This document shows positions 1-17,400 of a stretch of 64,000 nt of DNA, piece after piece. A model generated the notes under the pieces. That model was not told where the DNA came from and did no database searches. It was given only the letters and a program-made list of their open reading frames with translations. Source of the stretch: Bugula neritina (lineage: Eukaryota; Bryozoa; Gymnolaemata; Cheilostomatida; Bugulidae); contig OZ037771.1 of assembly GCA_964035545.1 (NCBI GenBank), forward strand, positions 5,760,628 through 5,824,627, in the 5' to 3' direction. Made by a program: the position numbers and the translations under genes. How positions within the stretch are numbered: the first letter of the stretch is position 1; each line of letters starts with the position of its first letter.

Positions 1-305
1 TATGCTATATGCGTGCATTTATCTGTTATAGTTAGTCAGTATTGATAAATTGATATATAATAATTCTATAGAAATTTAAATAGTGTTTCATTAGTAATAA
101 TTTATGAGTAGATTTTTATTTTTTTTCTAATTTTTTAGTGATAATAAAATTGTGATTGCACATATTTTGGCAGATAAATTTTTATTCTAAATTCAAGCTT
201 CAAACCTGATTAAAAACAAAAATTTTTAGGTTTCAATAAAAGAATGTTCCTACATCTCAAATGTCTGCAGTCTTTTACAGTTATATCTACTATACATCAC
301 AGACC
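1..305. other. Upstream flank of the first gene
   Basis: AT-rich DNA without a recognisable exon, presumably holding the promoter and 5' UTR of the phospholipase-B-like gene starting at 306. I see no clear TATA box or conserved element that I would defend. Confidence 0.4.
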
Positions 306-4835
<4,530 letters not shown>

Positions 4836-7344
4836 AAATTAATTATCAGCAAAAGACTAAAAAATATTGACTGAATAAGTTATTTAACTCTTTGTGTTTT
4901 GTGTTGGAATTATAGTAAATCATTAGCTATTGTTTTTTACTTATTTTACAATCAATTACAATGCGGTGAAGCACAAAATTATGGATAATGGTTTTTGCTA
5001 GGCAACGTAATCATTGTTAAAAAATTTTGTTTTCTTGTTCTGAGTTTATATTATAACAAAATGAATGTTTTCAGTAAGTTTAACATTGCCTAATGATATG
5101 TTCAGTTTGTGCTTGTATACTCTAATCAACAACATAATAAAATAAATTAAAATTTTGGATTTTGCTTCTATAACTAACTTTGGTTGCAGCTAGTTTATAT
5201 GCTGCATAAAAATATAACGCTGCAGTGTGAATTGTTTGTCTATGGTTCTATTGGTCTAAAACAGCTCAAGTGACGCCAGGAAACTCTTGGTACAGTATAT
5301 AATATATTAAACAACTCAAACAGCATTGATGCTTTTTTTAATTCTTTGAGTGCTTTTTAGCCAATGATATTCTATGACATTATAGGAACAAGTAATATGA
5401 AAAATGAGGTGGTATAATGCTATTCTAGAGTGACAAGTTATTATAATGTAGTGACAAGAGGAGGCTTGTAGTATGAGGGAGTAGCAAAATCAACAAAAAA
5501 AGACTATTCTAAAATACAAGAATAAATTACAAATGACAAAAGTTTAAAAGAAAAAAAGTGAAAACTTCAAATCAAGGCTACCTCAAATCTTTGCAAAACT
5601 TTGCTATATTTTAAAAAGTTAAATTAGTGAAATGAAAGCAAACAAAAATTTTGTAAGTCGTACACAAAAGAATACCAAGTGATTGTTCATTTTGCTTCAA
5701 GATGGAATACAGTAATTACATTTGACTTATAATATGGCTGCATTTAGGTGAACAGAAAACTAATATATAATTATATATTTTCTACACACAAGGGCTTTGA
5801 AACAATTTATTTATATCTACTGCCAAGCTTTAATAAGATTAAAATTCTAAAATATAATCCTCTATTGCAATCAAATACACAATTATCGTTAAAACAAGAA
5901 CCGTCATCATATCACAATATTCACGTACAGTTGTGCAACCTAACACTCTGCATGGGCAGCTAATTTCATGATATCTTCATTTAGTCATCAACAAGCAATT
6001 ATTTTTAGTTTGAGCTTGACTTCCATAGTTACAATAATCTCTCGACAATCAATCAATAATTTGTTGCCTGAAACTTCTCCTAGCAACTACCATCCAACTG
6101 CAGGATGACTATAAAAACTGAGTTAAACTCGTGAATGCAGATTAAAAGATTATTGAAATCCTGAAATAAGCTTTCTTGTTAGACTCTTGATTATTTTATA
6201 ATAATATTCTAAAATAACAATTACGTAATCAGTTAACAGATGTATTATCTTTTATTTATATATGCATAACCTTTTAATTTAAATCGATATTCTGCAGTAA
6301 ATAATAAAAGTTGAAGTAAGAAGTATCAAAGTTTGTCACAAAGTCAAACGCAATATTATTATAAAACGGTTAAGAAAAACTATATTAGTTACGCAGTTTG
6401 TTTCTAAAAGATAATGTTAAGCTTTGCAGAACCATAGTTTACCTAATGCTAGTGAATACCATGTTTACAAGCTTCGGTTGTAATGCCATAACAATTATAA
6501 TGTCGTAATGTAAATTTGAGGTTGAACATTCCATTGCTAGAGATTACAGATTTGTCAATGAGCTCAGCAGGGTAATCTCTCCATGCTAATTTATGTTGCA
6601 TGTTATTGGTGTGTTGCTATCTTATATCCTTCAATTAGCTGAAAATACTAGGTAGGTGCAGTCTGATAAACACCATGTGATGGTGATGCTCATGACTAGC
6701 CTTAAAGTTGTCCTCAATTACCATCTTCATCAAGCTAGTTGCTTCACTGAAAGACTAAGGGTAAAGTATTACAACAGCAACTAAACTTATTTTACTACTA
6801 GCGATGAATTCAAGTAAAACTTTTATATATACAATAATATTATTATGCGAATGTATAGTAGTAGTTCATGATCATATCAAACTGTAAACTTTAAGCTATC
6901 CTTGTATGTTATATTATTTAATGATATTTTCTTTGCTAAAATTTTGCTTTAGCCTGTAAACGATTAAATGTCTGAGACATCGTGGTAGTTTAATATAAAA
7001 CATTCTCATATACTTGGTGACTTTACAGCAGACAAATATATTTTGATTGGTTTATAAAACAGGCTAGCGGCAACATGCTGCATATTATTAAAAATTCATA
7101 TTATAGCAAACAAATATTCTAATATTTATCATCATATATATTTTCTTTTACTTTATTGTTTCAATTTCAATTAGATACCTAAGAATGCATGCTGGAATAT
7201 ATTTTATTAGAGTATTTATTACATAAATCAATTATCTACTATTATAAATATGTAATATTCTACATAAAAGCATATGCATATGCGAGTTCCTGCATTTTTG
7301 TAGGGTCTGAATTTCTGATTACTCATTATTTTTCAGTTTTAGAA
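4836..7344. other. Intergenic region between the two PLB-like genes
   Basis: AT-rich. Overlapping AATAAA signals at 5136-5146 fit polyadenylation of the upstream gene. I see no exon, tRNA or element boundary in the rest; short open frames here have no coding character. Confidence 0.6.
5136..5146 (+). terminator. Poly(A) signals of the first PLB-like gene
   Basis: Two overlapping AATAAA hexamers about 300 nt after the stop codon at 4835. Confidence 0.5.
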
Positions 7345-10300
7345 ATGGAAATGCTAAAAATCAGAGTTGCATCTGTGTCTGTGCTCTTGTGGTTTCTTGT
7401 GAGTTTTGTCATGTTAACAGAGAGTGCAAATATTTTGTGTCCAGATAAAAACTACACATCTCCTTCTGTCCCCACCAGTGGTAAGTGTAGTGCTAATCAA
7501 ATGAATGTATGAGTATATCAATAGTTACTGCATCATCAAATGTAAAGTCATGTTGAAGAATTGTAGCTTTCAACTTGAGTGGATACTTTAGTGGGAACAA
7601 AATGTTATAGTTTAACATTACTGTTTGTATTTTATTAGGCTATGCTTTCTTGCCTTATATACAATATAGGTTTAAAATACATAAAACTGATCAGTTGCTA
7701 AAACAAGCTTTTACACATGCTGTTCAGGATATGGTGGGTGTTAACCAGAGTAAAGAATAACCAGTTGAGATATTTAGATTTTGCACAAACTAAAATACTA
7801 TAAAATGTTTAAAAATCAGATTATGTTTCAGACTTTAGCCATATAACTTATTTGTTGTTCAGAACATGTAACATTTTTGGGCATTTCACGATAATTGGAA
7901 AAAACTGCTCAAATTTTATTTTATGCTAGCTTTTCTATAATATATCTAAATTTAAAAAACATGACTCTATTTTGAAAGCAAGCTCTACTTTACAATTTAT
8001 ATTGGGTTTTGTTGAATACTGCTATTTAATTTTGTGTGTATTATGAGTAGCAATAATAGCATTTAAAGAGCCTAAAATTTTACAATATCATTGGCCTACA
8101 AGCATTACCTTTTTATTCTTTAGTTTTTCTACATATTTACTGTGCAAATTTTGCACGGTCTTATAATTATAACTTGATCTGCATGTTTTAGTTCATCGCT
8201 TGAGAGTTGGAGATATAAAGGTAGTGGCGGGTATAGGTGACTCCCTCACTGTTGGTAGTGGAGCTGAAGCTATTGAATTACTTGACTTAGCAAAACAATA
8301 TAGAGGCCGGTCTTTTAGGTAGAGCTGTGCTATTTTTAGACCGCAAATTTGTTTCAATGATAGTAACATTTACTTGCATGTCTCTCATTTACAAGAGCAT
8401 AAAACTCCCTTTTAATTTTTACAGCGTCGGAGGGGACTTTTCATATGAACAAAACTATACAACATTCCCTAGTAAGTATAGCGTGGTGATTTATATGAAA
8501 CTCTACCAGGTAAACCTATACTATAGGCAGTATTAAGTTTATACTTGTTTACGCTCTATACTTAGAATATTACATGAGTGAAAGCTATAAGTAGAAGATC
8601 AAATTTATTCTTTACTTTTAAAACCTAAGCCAAGTTTGAATGGCTGTTTATATCCTGCTAAGTAATTTAGCAAATGGCTTCAATTTTATTTAACTTGACT
8701 CTTGTTTAGGTCAAAATTTTCAAGTTTAGTTTGACAGTAACACTTCAGCCTCTATTGTGTTTAATTTCTTCTTCTATTCAGTTTATAGTGCAAAATCTTT
8801 TCAGCACTTCGCATTCTGTTCCCAAAAACATGCCTGACTGGCTACATAGCTGAATTCTTATTTTTTACCAGCTCATCTTTGACATTTCGGTTTGACATCT
8901 ACACTACTTTGTATATGTTATTTGTAATTATAGTGCTTAAAGTGTCATACTATTTATAGCCTTTTGCCTTTGCTTCTTGTTTCTGCATAATAATTGGCAA
9001 ATATTCCATTTTTGTTCAAATTCTTTTATAGAGATAGCTTCCGTGAGAGATGCATAAGTTTAAGAAATATTTATCTAACATTCTAATCTTGTCAGGCTTT
9101 TTTACTTGATATGTATTTCCTAGTAATTTTGCATACAGATCTCTGCTTCATACAGCATTACCATGTGTTATTATACTCTGACGGCATGTAGAAATTCAAA
9201 TGCACGCACTTGGCGCTAGTTCTGTAATAATATTTTGGCGGAATGTTTCAACTGGCTATGTTTGCTACTATTTATCAGAAGCTATTTTAGAACAAACGGC
9301 TTTGTCTCTATCAAACTATTTCTATAAAAGGCAGATGAATTTTATAATTTTATTAAACTCAAAGTAAAATTACATTGCATTTGTTTATATAATATATGCA
9401 AGAAGTTGCCAGTACCCTAAAACAGCAATAGAGAGCAATTCCGTTGTAAATTAATATTATTAATTTATAAATCCTAAAGATTTAATATTTATCACATCGT
9501 GCTATTATAATTTTCTCTTCCAACATTGTATAATATACCTTTACATTGAGCAAAAACTTTATCCTTATCCAAAATTGTAATTTTGAAACATTTTAACGGT
9601 GTATAAAGAGGAGACAGAAAATATTGTTTGGCGAATTAGGTACTTTGCGGCATAGTATATAGCCTTAGTTTTTCTTCACACAGATATCCTGAGGCTATTT
9701 AATCCAAATCTTTATGGATATTCTACTGGCATAGGAGACGAGAAGACAGCAAATGCTAAGTTCAATGGGGCTCTAATGAATGGCCTCTCAAGGTAAATAT
9801 TGGTTCTTAGACTAATAAAAGCTCTTAAACAACAAAGTTATATCAATGAAACTTTTTACCACTTTAGTAGCTGATCTTAAAGCAGTAAAAGATGAATAAC
9901 TTGGACATGCAGACAGTGACATCTGTACAAGCATCCAATACAAATTCATTCGATGTATGGGGGGGGGGGTGGTGGGTGACCTAGTAATTGAAATGAAATA
10001 GGCTAAATATCATGTTCCAGTATTTCAACTTGTTTTTATAGAACACTTTTTGGTCAAGCTAAAAATCTAGTAGAGAAAATGAAAATAGATTCCGCTGTTG
10101 ACTTTGAGAATGATTGGAAGATATTGACCATAACAGTTGGATCAGCTAATCTTTGTGGCTCTTGCAAAGACATAGTATGTATATTTCATTTTCCGCAATC
10201 TTGATTTCTAGTTATTATTTTAGATTGCATACATTCAGTAAATGTGTAAGAACCACTGCATAAAAGTTGACATTTTTGAATGTTAATGTAATTTCACATA

Positions 10301-13300
10301 CTATGTAATTGGGAGTTGAAAAAAACTGGGCAATGAAAATGTTATAAAAGAGTTAGAAGTTACATTTATGGATAACATGTAAAGCTTATGTGTTACTGTG
10401 CTGTTAATACATGCGTAAACTGAAGGCTTTATTCCAAAGTACTGTGTAACCTTCACCTTTCTTCTAGCACCTACTTGTCATGTTTCAACTTTTAGTCCAC
10501 GCATCCTGCATCAGAACTCAAGTCTGATCTCCAACTGGCGTTAGACTTTCTTCAGCAAAACTTACCCAGGACATTGGTGAATCTGATTGCGCCATTTGAT
10601 GTTTACAAACTTAGAGCTTTTGTATTTGTGGACGCAATATGTAACATTGCTCAGGAGTAAGTTTACAAGTTAAGCTAATCTACAGCAGTTGCTCTGAAAT
10701 GAGTGATTCTGTATTTTAAAGTATGTAAACAAATAGGGTATAAATATATTTGAATTATTGCTATAAAACTGTGTAAACATGCACTAGAAATTCTACAAAT
10801 GAGTATTTTTAAGCAAATGCAAATTAAAAAGTTGCTTCATAATATAATGGTAATAGTTTCTTTTGCAAAACTTTTCAAATTAATGGCTTTTGAACAGGTT
10901 GAAAAATGCTACATACATTACTGTTTTGATATGAAACACTCTATCATTATGCAAATGATAGTTTGTATCAAATACAAGCTAACTAATGGCCAGTTTTCTC
11001 ACCATGCTTATAGTTTTATTAGCTCCATGAGCTTAAATTATTATTATAATTTATATGTAAAGCAATATACCTTAAAGTTCCAAGCTGCGCATTATACCAA
11101 TATGAATGTTTTATTCCATGTTTGAAACTAGTTGTATGGAACAAAACCACAAACATAAGTTTATACAAACTACAACCACAAAGTCATCCATAGACGAGCA
11201 CCCATTTGAATAATGTGAAGCAATAGATTATCTAAAAGCAGACACGAAATGAAGGATCTGACAATTAACAACTACAACTGCATACCTCATTACCTTGTAT
11301 ACCTGTTTTGTAGAAGTTACATCTGCCCATGCGGATATAAAGAAGTGACATATGAGTTAAGAGACTCCCTACATTTAGCACCTTTAGCTGAAGAGTACAG
11401 ATCAGTTGTAAGGAAACTAGTCTACAGTAGGAGATACGAGACACGTGAAGATTTCACAGTTGTCATCCAACCATTCCTTTCAAACTTTACTCTTCTACGC
11501 AATGAAGTATGTCCCTCACAATATAACCCAATATATACTTTCTTTAAATGCAATACTGTTTATTGTAGACAGGTTTAGATACAAGAATATGCATGCATTT
11601 CAATATATTTATTGCTGCATATGCATTATGTTCAAAAAGCAATGGTTGAATCTATACATTGAACTTCGTTTTCAAGATTATAATAACGAAGGGATATGTC
11701 GTCACAGCTAAAACTATGTGATTGAACAAATTTTTGCAAAACAATATGTTTACTAAAATCATGAAGTACTAAACTTCACCCAACACTTGACATATTTTCA
11801 GCAGCATTTTCTGGCAACAAATTTGTATATTTATATAACCTTATAATTTATGAATTTTAGACAAAATTTTAAAAATAATCAGACAGATTTTAGTACATGT
11901 AAAAATTTTGATTTAACCAACCACCTACATAGTTGCAGGAAAAATCAACAGATGTGTAGTAGTCGTGGAAATTATTTTAGTATTTTGTGTATCATTTAGG
12001 AAGGAGAACTTGACCGCTCTTACTTAGCAAAGGATTGCTTTCACCCCAACACTAAAGGTCACAATATGCTGGGTATAGGTCTTTGGAACTCTATGGTATG
12101 CATAGCCAATGTTTCATACACTATTCTTATACATTTCTGTATAATTATAAATAGTTATTTGCTATTATAATATATTATATAATCTAAAGTGAATCAAGGT
12201 GACATCAAATTATATCTGGTAAACGCTTCGCATATGATTCAGCTGAAGGAAATAAGTATATCTTCAAGAAGTAGCTTATGTATTAAATTTATAATGTTAC
12301 CTGTGAAAAATAAAAGTACTTATTTTAAGAGTCCTCTGTCCTGTTTTAGTTATGCCCGATAGTTTCTGTTTGTAGTGTAGAAGTTCTAGCAAGAATGGCT
12401 TGTTACAAAATTTTCTTAATTTGAATATTTTTCTAGTTCCTAAATTAATAAAGCTATTTCTAGTCATTAAATTGTAAAAAAAGTTATTATTTTTTGGTAT
12501 TTCCAGTGTAGCTAAAAAGACTTGTTGAAATTGAAACATGCCAAATTTTTTATCATTTTCATTTGATCAGCAAAATGAGTCATGGTTTTTGGTAAACTAC
12601 ATCAGAGCCCTTTGATTGCAACTCATTTGTTGACTCATAAAAATGTTTTACAATCAATTCAAATTTTGGTAAAGTGCCAACTTTTTTATAATAGCCACAA
12701 AGCTGCTATGACAAACTAATATGATTAAAAGCACCACAACATTAGAGTATTTCAAAATTTTGAGCAAATTTTATCTTGATATATGCATTATGACCACTGT
12801 TTGAAAACATCAAAAAATAATTTTAATGTTTCACTTTATTTTTAAGCTGTTAATAATTCTTTTGCTCCCTCTTACCTTCCTTTTTTCTCTTCTCTTTAAT
12901 TATAGCTGCTAATGATAGGCTCCAGGATAAAAACACTTGTATGTAAATAAATGAAGTTGCCTGTTTTACAACCTGCTAGACTTTGCTTTTTATAGCTTTA
13001 AAGTATGCCTCTTTTTAAATTGTGACGTAGTATGCATTTACGTATTTGAAAAAGGAGCTATAACCTACACCAAATAAAAAGCTACTACAATGATTGTTAA
13101 TTTACAGCTCAAGACGTACATTCACAAGCAGACACACCTGGACTACGATGCTATTCCTATTTGTCCAACAGTAAGTATGATACCACAACTTTGTGTCTAA
13201 GTGTTACTGACACCAGCTTCACCTAATTGAGGCATCTGTTCACATTAGTCAGATGGCATTGTAGCAATGGCTAAATAGTAGCCATTAGCAAGTGCTCTAT

Positions 13301-13935
13301 GGAGTAATGCCCTGTGATGCTGTTTTTTTATTTAATAACAAAAAATGCTAAAAAGAAAAATTATCATTCAAAATGCTTGTGTTTCAATAAAATTTGTTTT
13401 TGATATAATTGGCCTTGAAAAAAAGAATATTGCTTAAGATATACTAATAAAAATGAGTAAAACGATGAAAGGAAATAAAATTAATTATCTATGACATGTT
13501 TAGTGGGTAAATCAATATATTGCAAAATAACTTAGCAAGATACTTTTATGTCATCAATTATGTTTATAGAGGTTTCAGCAGCAAACTCAATGAGTGAAGC
13601 AGCTGTATAACTATTGTATTTTAACTAGTTTAAGGCTGCAAAGTAAATACATCTGCATGCTGTTATTTTAGTACAATATTGTTTTACATTCGGCAATGTT
13701 TAAACCTTTCAAGTAATTATTCATCAATTTTAAATTGAATTGAAATTTTTCGATAATCAGCATAGCATTTGAAAATTTATTTGATTAAGTAGCAATTACA
13801 TCAAATGTATTAAACTGCTAATGAAAATAAGTTTTTTTAACTTATGATCACCATGCTTTTTATTTATTATAAATTATTATTTTTTGCTTTTAATTGTAGA
13901 CTGAGTATATACCAACAGAGAAGAACTATTTGTGA
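7345..13935 (+). CDS. Phospholipase B1-like secreted GDSL lipase/esterase
   Basis: Ten exons: 7345-7480, 8192-8318, 8425-8471, 9684-9792, 10042-10174, 10496-10656, 11314-11506, 12000-12095, 13108-13170, 13900-13935; total 1101 nt, 366 aa, all phases compatible. PLB1-family enzymes hydrolyse acyl esters of phospholipids and other lipids with a Ser-Asp-His triad. A signal peptide covers about residues 1-28. VHRLRVGDIKVVAGIGDSL carries nucleophile Ser63; VGGD and PNILRLFNP give block II; PFDVYK and VVIQPF are typical PLB1 segments; DCFH supplies Asp314 and His317. Block III, usually GxND, reads GSANLC (173-178), so the oxyanion-hole Asn position is Ala. Unlike the upstream paralogue it ends in a short hydrophilic tail, so it is probably secreted. 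The start gives a clean signal peptide; the frame is open further upstream, but that part has no signal-peptide character. Confidence 0.9.
9959..9969. repeat. Poly-G run
   Basis: Eleven G residues in the intron before exon 5 of the second PLB-like gene, in a G-rich stretch ending near 9978. It could form a G-quadruplex or be a sequencing-error hot spot. Confidence 0.9.
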
Positions 13936-14438
13936 TAAACTCTATTCTAAAAAATTATGGAATAATTTTTCAAAAGTGAGAACTGTGACCAGAACTTTTT
14001 CCAAGTTTTGATTGCATAACTAAAATGACGATAAAATTTTTTGGCAAAACTTCTATTGAATCATATTTTAGGATAAATGTAATCCTTAGGAGGCAAAATA
14101 TAAAGGCATTACTCCGCATGCAACTGCTTTAATAAAGCATCTAATATTATATAAACCTGACAGTTGCTCAATATTTCATGCTTATCTGTTAAGTTTAGAA
14201 ACAATGCTTAAAAAACTACATTATATATCCAACTGTTCAAAGACTCAAAGATATAATATTTACCTATAAGGTGGTTCGTGCATATTATATATTAGGTTAT
14301 AATTGCAACTAGTTTTTATAGCCCAGTTATCTTGATGGTTTCACATAATATCATGACATCATTTATTTTCAAAGAGTATAAACATTGAAATTATTTCTTT
14401 TGATAAATCAAAAGTCATGTTGTTGTGCTAAATACAAC
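13936..14438. other. Short intergenic region
   Basis: About 500 bp between the second PLB-like gene and the next gene. AATAAA at 14131-14136 is a likely poly(A) signal for the former. Nothing else recognised. Confidence 0.5.
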
Positions 14439-17400
14439 ATGGCAGCCGATTTGCCGAGTCATGACAAGCACATGGCCAATCCCAGCATTAGATATGCTAA
14501 CGGCTTGTCAATGGAAAGAGATGTTCACGTAAGTGGCTATCAGATCATCAAGCTTTGATTTGTTAAAGGAAAATAGATAAAAACATTTACTAGTACTAGT
14601 TAAAATTTATATTCTTTAAAATGCAAAAAAATATTGTTTCTGGAAAAAAATTATTTACATGTAGCATTAACTTTTATATTGGAAGACAATGAGTTTTTAT
14701 AACTATTGCAATTATTATAGAATTATTCCATAATTATATACTATTATTATCACTTCATATTGTGTGTAGGAACACATACAAAAGACTTCTTTAGAATCAG
14801 CTCATTCCAAGCTGATAGATGCATCCAATTATCAGTTCGAACCTCATTTGAAACCAACCGTCAAGTTCAGTCAAGTCTCTCAGCCAAATGAGTCTCAGGC
14901 ACTCAAGTCAGTTGTGGCTTTTGACTTTACAGCTCCAAAGCTGCATGAGGTGAACTAGACATTTTTAAAGACAAAGCAAACTAATCAAATGTTTGTAATA
15001 TGTGACATATATAGTCAGAGTAAGACTTAGGAAGCAGCCGTGGTCTAGGGGTTCGGGCGTTTGGCTTAGTAAACACGAAGCCATGGGTTCGAACCCTACT
15101 AAAGGCCATTGATGATGTTAGGAAGAATATCCAGCCATAATTACTTTTGTGCCCCCATCTAAAAAAGTATTTAGCCTATTTTAACTTAAGAAAAACCTTT
15201 CCATCAGGGGTTTCTCACAGGGAAAGCGACTATTAAGTTTTATAGTAAGAGTAAGACTTATATATAATGTATAATGCCTAATGTGCAATATGTAATATAT
15301 AATGTGTATATATATAATATATAATACATAATATTATATATAATGTTTAATATATAATATATAATCAAATTTATGCCTTATATGGTATTGCACATGATAG
15401 ATATATAAAAAGACAATGGCAGCTATAGAAGAACACAAGGTTATGATAACATCTGAATATAAAAGTTTAAGACGAGAGCTGGACATTGAAAAAGGAAATT
15501 TAGGAAGCCAAATTAAGTTAGCTAAGAAGGAAAACCGGTCCAGCAAGCATATTGACCAGTTAGCCAAAATGGTTTGTTTAACATTTTTTATAATGTTATT
15601 GATGTTTGAAAATTGTCTTTAACATATAGTTCTAAAATATAAATTATTTCTATATATGGAATAAAGAACAAACATAGAGGTAAAATATTAAAACCAAATC
15701 TACTCTCAATATAAATCCTTGGTTTTGAATAAATAATAATTATATGAAGCTTCTGCTATAAAATACCACAATACATGTGTTATACTTTATATAACTACAC
15801 AAAATCAAAACCATACTTCGCTTGCAAGCCCTGTGTTTTTGAGTTACGAATAGTTTCTATTTAGGGATACAACTCTAAAAGAACACAAATGGCTCAACTA
15901 CATGAAGTGCTTATGAAACATCACTTTTCATTGGCAAAAGTAGAGGCTGCGTGTATTGAGGCGTTAAAAGACGAGTGTTTAGAGTATGTGCAGTCTGTTA
16001 ACAAGGCAGAACTTCTGACATGGAAGAGCACCTGTCAGAACCTGCACATGATGCTAGATGTGCCAGTGACAGGGTTTACCATCAAAGTAGGTATAGCAAT
16101 ATAGTGTGTTCTCTTTTCATAACAGTATCTTATTAGTATACACAAATATTTAAGAAAACTAAATGGGCAGTTGGAGTTGATCTCACATTTAAAGCTATAT
16201 AACCAAGTTCTGCCTATTATAAGCAACTAATGTCAAGTAGCAACTGTACTATCACTAAATATTTTAGCAGTCAACACATGAATGTTTTATGCATGCATGT
16301 GATGCTGAACTGAAAAAAATGGTTTATATAATCAACAGTAAACTTAGAATCGAAAATGAATTTGGAGATGAAAGTGTCATAGAACATATTATCTAAATAT
16401 GTCAAAATTCACTACGAGATTTGAACGTCTAATAAACCTTTTCTAATTGAATTCTAAAATAAACTTGTAATTTGATAATAATTTTATAAAACAGTTTTCT
16501 GTAGTCTACAAAACTATACGTAAATTGATTATACGACATCAAAATTTATATAAATGTAAACTTGTTTAGTTAGTTTTAACTAAAATTCCAAAAGGAAATA
16601 ATTAGCAATCTCTTACGGTATAGACTAAAAAAAGAAAATGAAAGACTGCGATAGACTAAATAATATCGCAACTCTAAAAAAGTTAGCATAACAGAATATT
16701 GATGCTCACAGCTTGGTGGGTATGTGTCAAATAGAACTATTATATATCTCTGAGCTCACATGGCTTATTATAATTTATTAACAGAAGAAAGAGAGAAAAA
16801 TAAAGAAATGTTTGGCAGAGATGGAGTCATTAGCAAACAAAGCAATTGCAGATTTTCGAAAGTTTTATACTGAAAATGGGTTGAAGCCAGATGGAGATGC
16901 AGATATATTTACATGGAAAACTATTCAATATCTTGACGGCATCTTTCAACTGGTAGCTGGACAAACTCAACTGAAAAAAGTAATATCTCATTTGAAAGTT
17001 AAGCAGCTTTTACAAGTTAAACTTTTATTTGTTGACTTTATCACCAATATTGTCTACATCACTTCTATGTATGTTTATAACTGTTTTACTATAGGGGTTT
17101 TGGTTAGTTTGTGATATTAGGAATTGCATGCTTATATATAAATAGCTTCTCAAATCATGAATTACCTATGCCTTGACTATATCAGAGTTTTATCAATAGA
17201 ATAATTTTTTCATCAGAGTTCATACTGAACTCTTACAGCTCTTATGTAGTATTGACATGTACTGATGAAACTTGGGCTATAATTTGTATATGCCATTGCA
17301 TAAGTAAAACCTAATCGGCATTATTTTGTCAATAGGTACAGTTGGTAAAGTCTTGGCCACCTTTTGGAGAACACGTGAAGGAAACTCTGTGCAAGCAAAC

